Source: Enterococcus_E cecorum_B
GTDB lineage: Bacteria > Bacillota > Bacilli > Lactobacillales > Enterococcaceae
DNA: 64,000 bases
Direction of reading: 5' to 3'
NCBI GenBank assembly: GCA_946499615.1
Contig: CAMMST010000003.1
Location: 25,194-89,193, forward strand
The notes beneath the pieces were generated by a model, which ran no database searches, had not been told where the DNA came from, and saw only the letters and a list, made by a program, of their open reading frames with translations. Below, piece by piece: positions 61,501-64,000 of this stretch. Position numbers and translations under genes: made by a program. The first letter of the stretch is position 1. Every line of letters begins with the position of its first letter.

Positions 61501-64000
61501 AATGTAGCGGTTGTACGAATTTGTGGATTGGTAATACGTACAGACTGACCTTCGTCTTTTGCATTATCGTGCTTAGCTTGTTCCTCACTTGGTTTCTCAG
61601 AATCGTATAAATACTCTAAGAACGTTACTTTCTTACCTCGCAACTTTGTGCCATCTACCGTTAAAGAAACTTTGTGCGTGCCGCTCGTTGCATTCGCAGT
61701 AAATTTAGTTGTTTTACTTGCAATCACATTGCTTGGGTTACCAAATTCAACTAATTTAGTTACAACTGTATATTCACGATTTGGTGTAACGTCTGAATAG
61801 CTAATCGTATCAACAAGTTTGTTTTCCTTGAACGGATTTAACTCTTTTAACCCGTTTTCAAAGGTTGCACGAGTACCGATTTGAGGGTTACGTACACGTA
61901 CAGATTGTCCCTCATCTGTGGCATTATCGTGTTTGGCTTGTTCCTCACTTGGTTTTTCTGAATCATATAGATATTCCAAGAATGTTACCTTTTTCCCACG
62001 TAACTTTGTACCATCTACCGTCAAAGAAACTTTGTGTGTGCCTGATTTAGTCGTTGGTGTAAATTTAGTTGTACTTGTCGCAATCACATTGCCTGGATTA
62101 CCAAATTCAACTAATTTTGTAACAACAGTATATTCACGATTTGGTGTAACATCTGAATAACTAACTGTATCAACTACTTTATTTTGTTTAAACGGATTAA
62201 ATTCTTTTAAGCCATTTTCAAACGTTGCTTTTGTGCCGATTTCAGGGTTTGTAATACGAATCGTTTGCCCTTTATCCTTAGGATCTTTATGTGAACCCCA
62301 AATATAATCAGTATGCTCTCCATCTAATAATTCTTCGTAAAATACGATTTGTTTGCCACGTAATGTGGTGCCATCTACTGTAGTTTGCACTTTAAATGTG
62401 CCGTCTACTGATTGTGCAGTAAATGGTGTATCAAATGTTTTGAATACTTCATTTGGATTAGCCGCATTGACTAAACGTGTTCTCCAAACATATTTTTTAC
62501 CGACAATTAAGTTCTTGAAAGAAATAGTATCGACTAATTTGTTTGCTTTGAATGGATTTAACTCTTTTAACCCGTTTTCAAAGGTTGCAGTTGTTTCAAT
62601 TTCAACTGGTTTACGTAAGTTTTCTACTTCTAGCTTAATGACTTGTCCATCATTGTCAGGAGCGACGTAAAAGTTAATTCTTTCGTTATAGGCTTGATAA
62701 CCTGCTAAAGGATTGATTTCACGGAAGTAATACGTACCTGTTGGTAAATTATCAACCTTAATTTTACCTTCTGCATTTGTCTTATATTGACCTACAACAA
62801 CTTCTTTACCATTTAAGCTACCAATTAATTCAAAAGGTACATTTTGAATACCTGTCTTAGTGTATAAGTGTTGTGCTTTATCAAATTTGAATAATTCAAC
62901 ACTTGCACGAGCTAAACGGTTCATTTGTGTTGTAGATACAGGTGTTACAGATACGGAAGGAGCGTTGTTAGTTGGTGTATAGGTTGCACCATGTACTGTT
63001 TTATCTAAAACTAAAGAACGTTGTGTACGAACTTCTACTATTTCTAAACCAACCACCTGACGAGGTAATTTTAAATCAGTGAACGTTACACGACCATCCA
63101 TTGCTGGCGCATAATCTAATACTGTTCCTTGAGGTAAAGTAGTGTTTCCGACTTGTACCGCTTGTTTCAAGCGTAAAGCATAAACGACTTGGTTATCTGC
63201 TTTTTGGTACTCAGTAACTGCTTTTCCATTTTTAAAACCAGTCACTACTTCTACTTGCTTTCTAAAGGTTGAAATACCAACTGATTGTAAATCATTTTGA
63301 ATTTGTTTATCTGCGAGTGTTAATTCCTTATCTTGACCTGCATAAGTCAACTCAAAAGCAACTGGATTTGATAATGTTACCACACCTGCAGGTGCTTTTG
63401 TTTCCACTAATTCATAACTACCAAGATATAAAGCGGGACTTTGTACTTCACCTTGTGCATTAGTCGTTAAAACTAAATCTTGACCGTTTGCTTGTACAAA
63501 TTGTCCTTTTGCTAAGCGTACTGTGCCATCATTAGTCACAATATCTTTTGCAGCACGAACTTTAAATTGTACCCCAGCAATTGCTTGTTGGTTAAAGATA
63601 AATTTCGTGATTTCGCCATAAGGTGTATTTTCTTTTCTAGTACCTACTGCACTTTCAGCGGTCTTATGAATTGTCAATTTACCTTTTTGATTCATATTTG
63701 TCATCTTGATTTCAATGACAGTTTCATTGGACCCAGAGTTTACGCTAAATACAATTGGTTTAGTATTGCGTACATACCCTTCAGGCGCTTTGACTTCATG
63801 TAATTCATAGCGATCCACCCCATAAAGTAGCGGTTCACTTGTTACTAAATAACCTTTGTTGTTTGTTTCAAGAATTTCAGACTTTTCATCCGTGTTTGGC
63901 ACGGTAAACTGTAAGAATTTCTTCGTTGTACGGTCGTAAATTTTGAATTGTGCTTGCGAGCGAGCAATAGCCTTGCCTGTTTCACTATCTACTTTTACAA
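58524..64000 (-). CDS. giant LPKSG-anchored surface protein with Cna-B and VaFE (T-Q ester bond) domains, 3' part
   Basis: At least 1825 codons; the frame is open to the right edge, so the signal peptide and N-terminus are missing (the GTG at 63902 is not a start). Order seen: SpaA/Cna-B-like modules with ELHEVKAPEGYV, YELVETKAPAGVV and YYFREINPLAGYQ; then eleven VaFE repeats (IGTxATFENGLKELNPFK ... VDTxSYxD ... VDGTKLRGKKV ... DEGQ(S/T)VR); then sortase signal LPKSG, a membrane helix and KASKRSE. In the family a Thr on the first strand and the Gln of DEGQ can form an ester crosslink that stiffens the stalk. Probably an adhesin or mating-contact protein. Confidence 0.9.
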   Translation of the reverse strand, partial: VKVDSETGKAIARSQAQFKIYDRTTKKFLQFTVPNTDEKSEILETNNKGYLVTSEPLLYGVDRYELHEVKAPEGYVRNTKPIVFSVNSGSNETVIEIKMTNMNQKGKLTIHKTAESAVGTRKENTPYGEITKFIFNQQAIAGVQFKVRAAKDIVTNDGTVRLAKGQFVQANGQDLVLTTNAQGEVQSPALYLGSYELVETKAPAGVVTLSNPVAFELTYAGQDKELTLADKQIQNDLQSVGISTFRKQVEVVTGFKNGKAVTEYQKADNQVVYALRLKQAVQVGNTTLPQGTVLDYAPAMDGRVTFTDLKLPRQVVGLEIVEVRTQRSLVLDKTVHGATYTPTNNAPSVSVTPVSTTQMNRLARASVELFKFDKAQHLYTKTGIQNVPFELIGSLNGKEVVVGQYKTNAEGKIKVDNLPTGTYYFREINPLAGYQAYNERINFYVAPDNDGQVIKLEVENLRKPVEIETTATFENGLKELNPFKANKLVDTISFKNLIVGKKYVWRTRLVNAANPNEVFKTFDTPFTAQSVDGTFKVQTTVDGTTLRGKQIVFYEELLDGEHTDYIWGSHKDPKDKGQTIRITNPEIGTKATFENGLKEFNPFKQNKVVDTVSYSDVTPNREYTVVTKLVEFGNPGNVIATSTTKFTPTTKSGTHKVSLTVDGTKLRGKKVTFLEYLYDSEKPSEEQAKHDNATDEGQSVRVRNPQIGTRATFENGLKELNPFKENKLVDTISYSDVTPNREYTVVTKLVEFGNPSNVIASKTTKFTANATSGTHKVSLTVDGTKLRGKKVTFLEYLYDSEKPSEEQAKHDNAKDEGQSVRITNPQIRTTATFSNGLKELNPFKENVITDTMHYQDVTINRSYKVVTKLVEVGNEKNVIAEKTTHFTPTTKSGDYKVSLTVDGTKLRGKKVVFYEYLYDDEKPSELQDKHEDNKDESQTVRITNPQIRTTATFSNGLKELNPFKENVIVDVMHYQDVTINRSYRVVTKLVEVGNEQNVIAEKETHFTPTTKSGDYKVSLTVDGTKLRGKKVVFYEYLYDDEKPSELQDKHEDNKDESQTVRITNPEIGTKATFANQLKEFDPFKVNTLVDVVKFKDLTINRSYKVVTKLVNADKPEEVIHQSESYFTPTTKSGEHKVTIDVDGTKLRGKRLVFFEYLSDDEKPSEEQARHEDKNDEGQTTRVTNPKIGTLATFENGLKAFNPFKVNTLVDTIDYHDLTVGQKYRVVTKLVNADDLKDVILTTETFFTAKTKNGKHKVTVDVDGTKLRGKRLVFFEYLYNTVKPDEEQGKHENPKDEGQTVRVTNPEIRTLATFENGTKLMNPFKENVLVDTVSYRDLTPNRRYRVVTKIVEFGNAENVIKTVETFFTPKKATGEERIEVKVDGTKLRGKKVTFLEYVYDNAKPEELQAKHEDANDEGQTVEFTNPVLETQATFENEAKLMNPFKENILVDTVAYHNVVAGRKYKLVTKLVEFGNAENVLAEQSEEFTPEKADGEYQVTLKIDGTKLRGKKVTFLEYLYDSEKPDDLIGKHEDSEDEGQSVEFTNPKIGTQATGFNAAKEIQPFAENTLVDVVKYEGLIPNREYRLVTKLVNAANPKEVITSHEEFFTPEKADGEYKVTIKVDGRQLKGKRVVFFEYLYDSEKPTEEQAIHEDKDDKDQSVTFGNPTITTLATGANGAKTLKGKGKQVVKEYSEIDGLVVGQIYKVKVQGYVDGKPLKGTSAEKVFKATNATMKFVFEFTVSGSALAGKTLSFEERLESENEKGELEEVATHNTEHTNKHQSVYFKKILPKSGSQSTLALSIIGFVLVVMSVIIFAFLKASKRSE
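58645..62605 (-). repeat. eleven tandem VaFE domain repeats, exact 360-base period
   Basis: The start of each domain (the stretch encoding (A/T)TFENGLK after IGT or IRT) falls at 62581+n, 62221+n, 61861+n, 61501+n, 61141+n, 60781+n, 60421+n, 60061+n, 59701+n, 59341+n and 58981+n with no slip in register. Repeats 2/3 and repeats 4/5 are nearly identical; 1, 10 and 11 are the most divergent. Confidence 0.92.

Noticed and set aside
58981..62600. CRISPR-like or satellite array
   Set aside because: The 360-base repeats are in frame, encode conserved domains and have no short spacers.

Overview
The window looks like low-GC Lactobacillales chromosome (most like Enterococcus, Vagococcus or Catellicoccus) joined to a large conjugative element. 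The lineage call rests on gene families and gene order (comEA-comEB-comEC-holA next to rpsT, Pit/DUF47, UPF0210/ACT pair), AGGAGG-type ribosome binding sites and AT-rich DNA. No rRNA or tRNA gene was recognised, so species is not assigned.

Region 1 (1 to about 18.5 kb) is housekeeping chromosome: a 2-hydroxyacyl-CoA dehydratase activase (cut by the window edge), a divergent TetR regulator, a DinG/XPD-type helicase with an N-terminal nuclease-like domain, a lipoprotein, an MBL hydrolase, a histidine phosphatase, UppP, a phosphate transporter with its DUF47 partner, rpsT, holA, the late competence genes comEC-comEB-comEA, a HAD phosphatase, UPF0210 with its ACT partner, a LysM-3D cell-wall protein, and a CLC-type channel controlled by a fluoride riboswitch, so it is probably a fluoride exporter.

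Region 2 (18.5 to 24.5 kb) is the junction and maintenance module: an orphan promoter-hairpin-terminator sRNA, an ISLre2-type transposase, a ParA ATPase with a small partner, Ssb, several small unknown genes, and a type I toxin-antitoxin locus (35-residue Hol-Tox-like peptide, translationally coupled leader peptide, convergent antisense RNA).

Region 3 (24.5 to 58 kb, almost all on the minus strand) is a type IV secretion and DNA-processing region resembling that of enterococcal pheromone plasmids such as pCF10: relaxase, MobC, a candidate oriT and GGTACA repeat array, a toprim protein, a 2652-residue methylase/SNF2-helicase protein, several unknown proteins, a surface lipoprotein, VirB8-like protein, a two-enzyme cell-wall hydrolase, VirB4 (split by an in-frame TAG), PrgI, VirB6-like, a VirB2-like peptide, the VirD4 coupling protein and a PcfB-like accessory protein. 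DNA would be nicked by relaxase/MobC, brought to VirD4 with the PcfB-like factor, and moved through the VirB channel after local peptidoglycan cleavage. Two related membrane proteins are encoded on the opposite strand.

Region 4 (58.5 to 64 kb) is the 3' part of a giant LPKSG-anchored surface protein made of Cna-B/SpaA-like domains followed by eleven VaFE (T-Q ester bond) domains in an exact 360-base register.

The strongest unusual signals are a 198-residue same-strand gene, with its own ribosome binding site, fully inside another frame of the giant helicase gene; the amber-split VirB4; a shared C-terminal (D/Q)-E-x-E-R tail on three element proteins; and a regularly spaced GGTACA...TGTACC array next to the mobilisation genes. 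No integrase and no replication initiator was recognised, so plasmid versus integrative element is unresolved.
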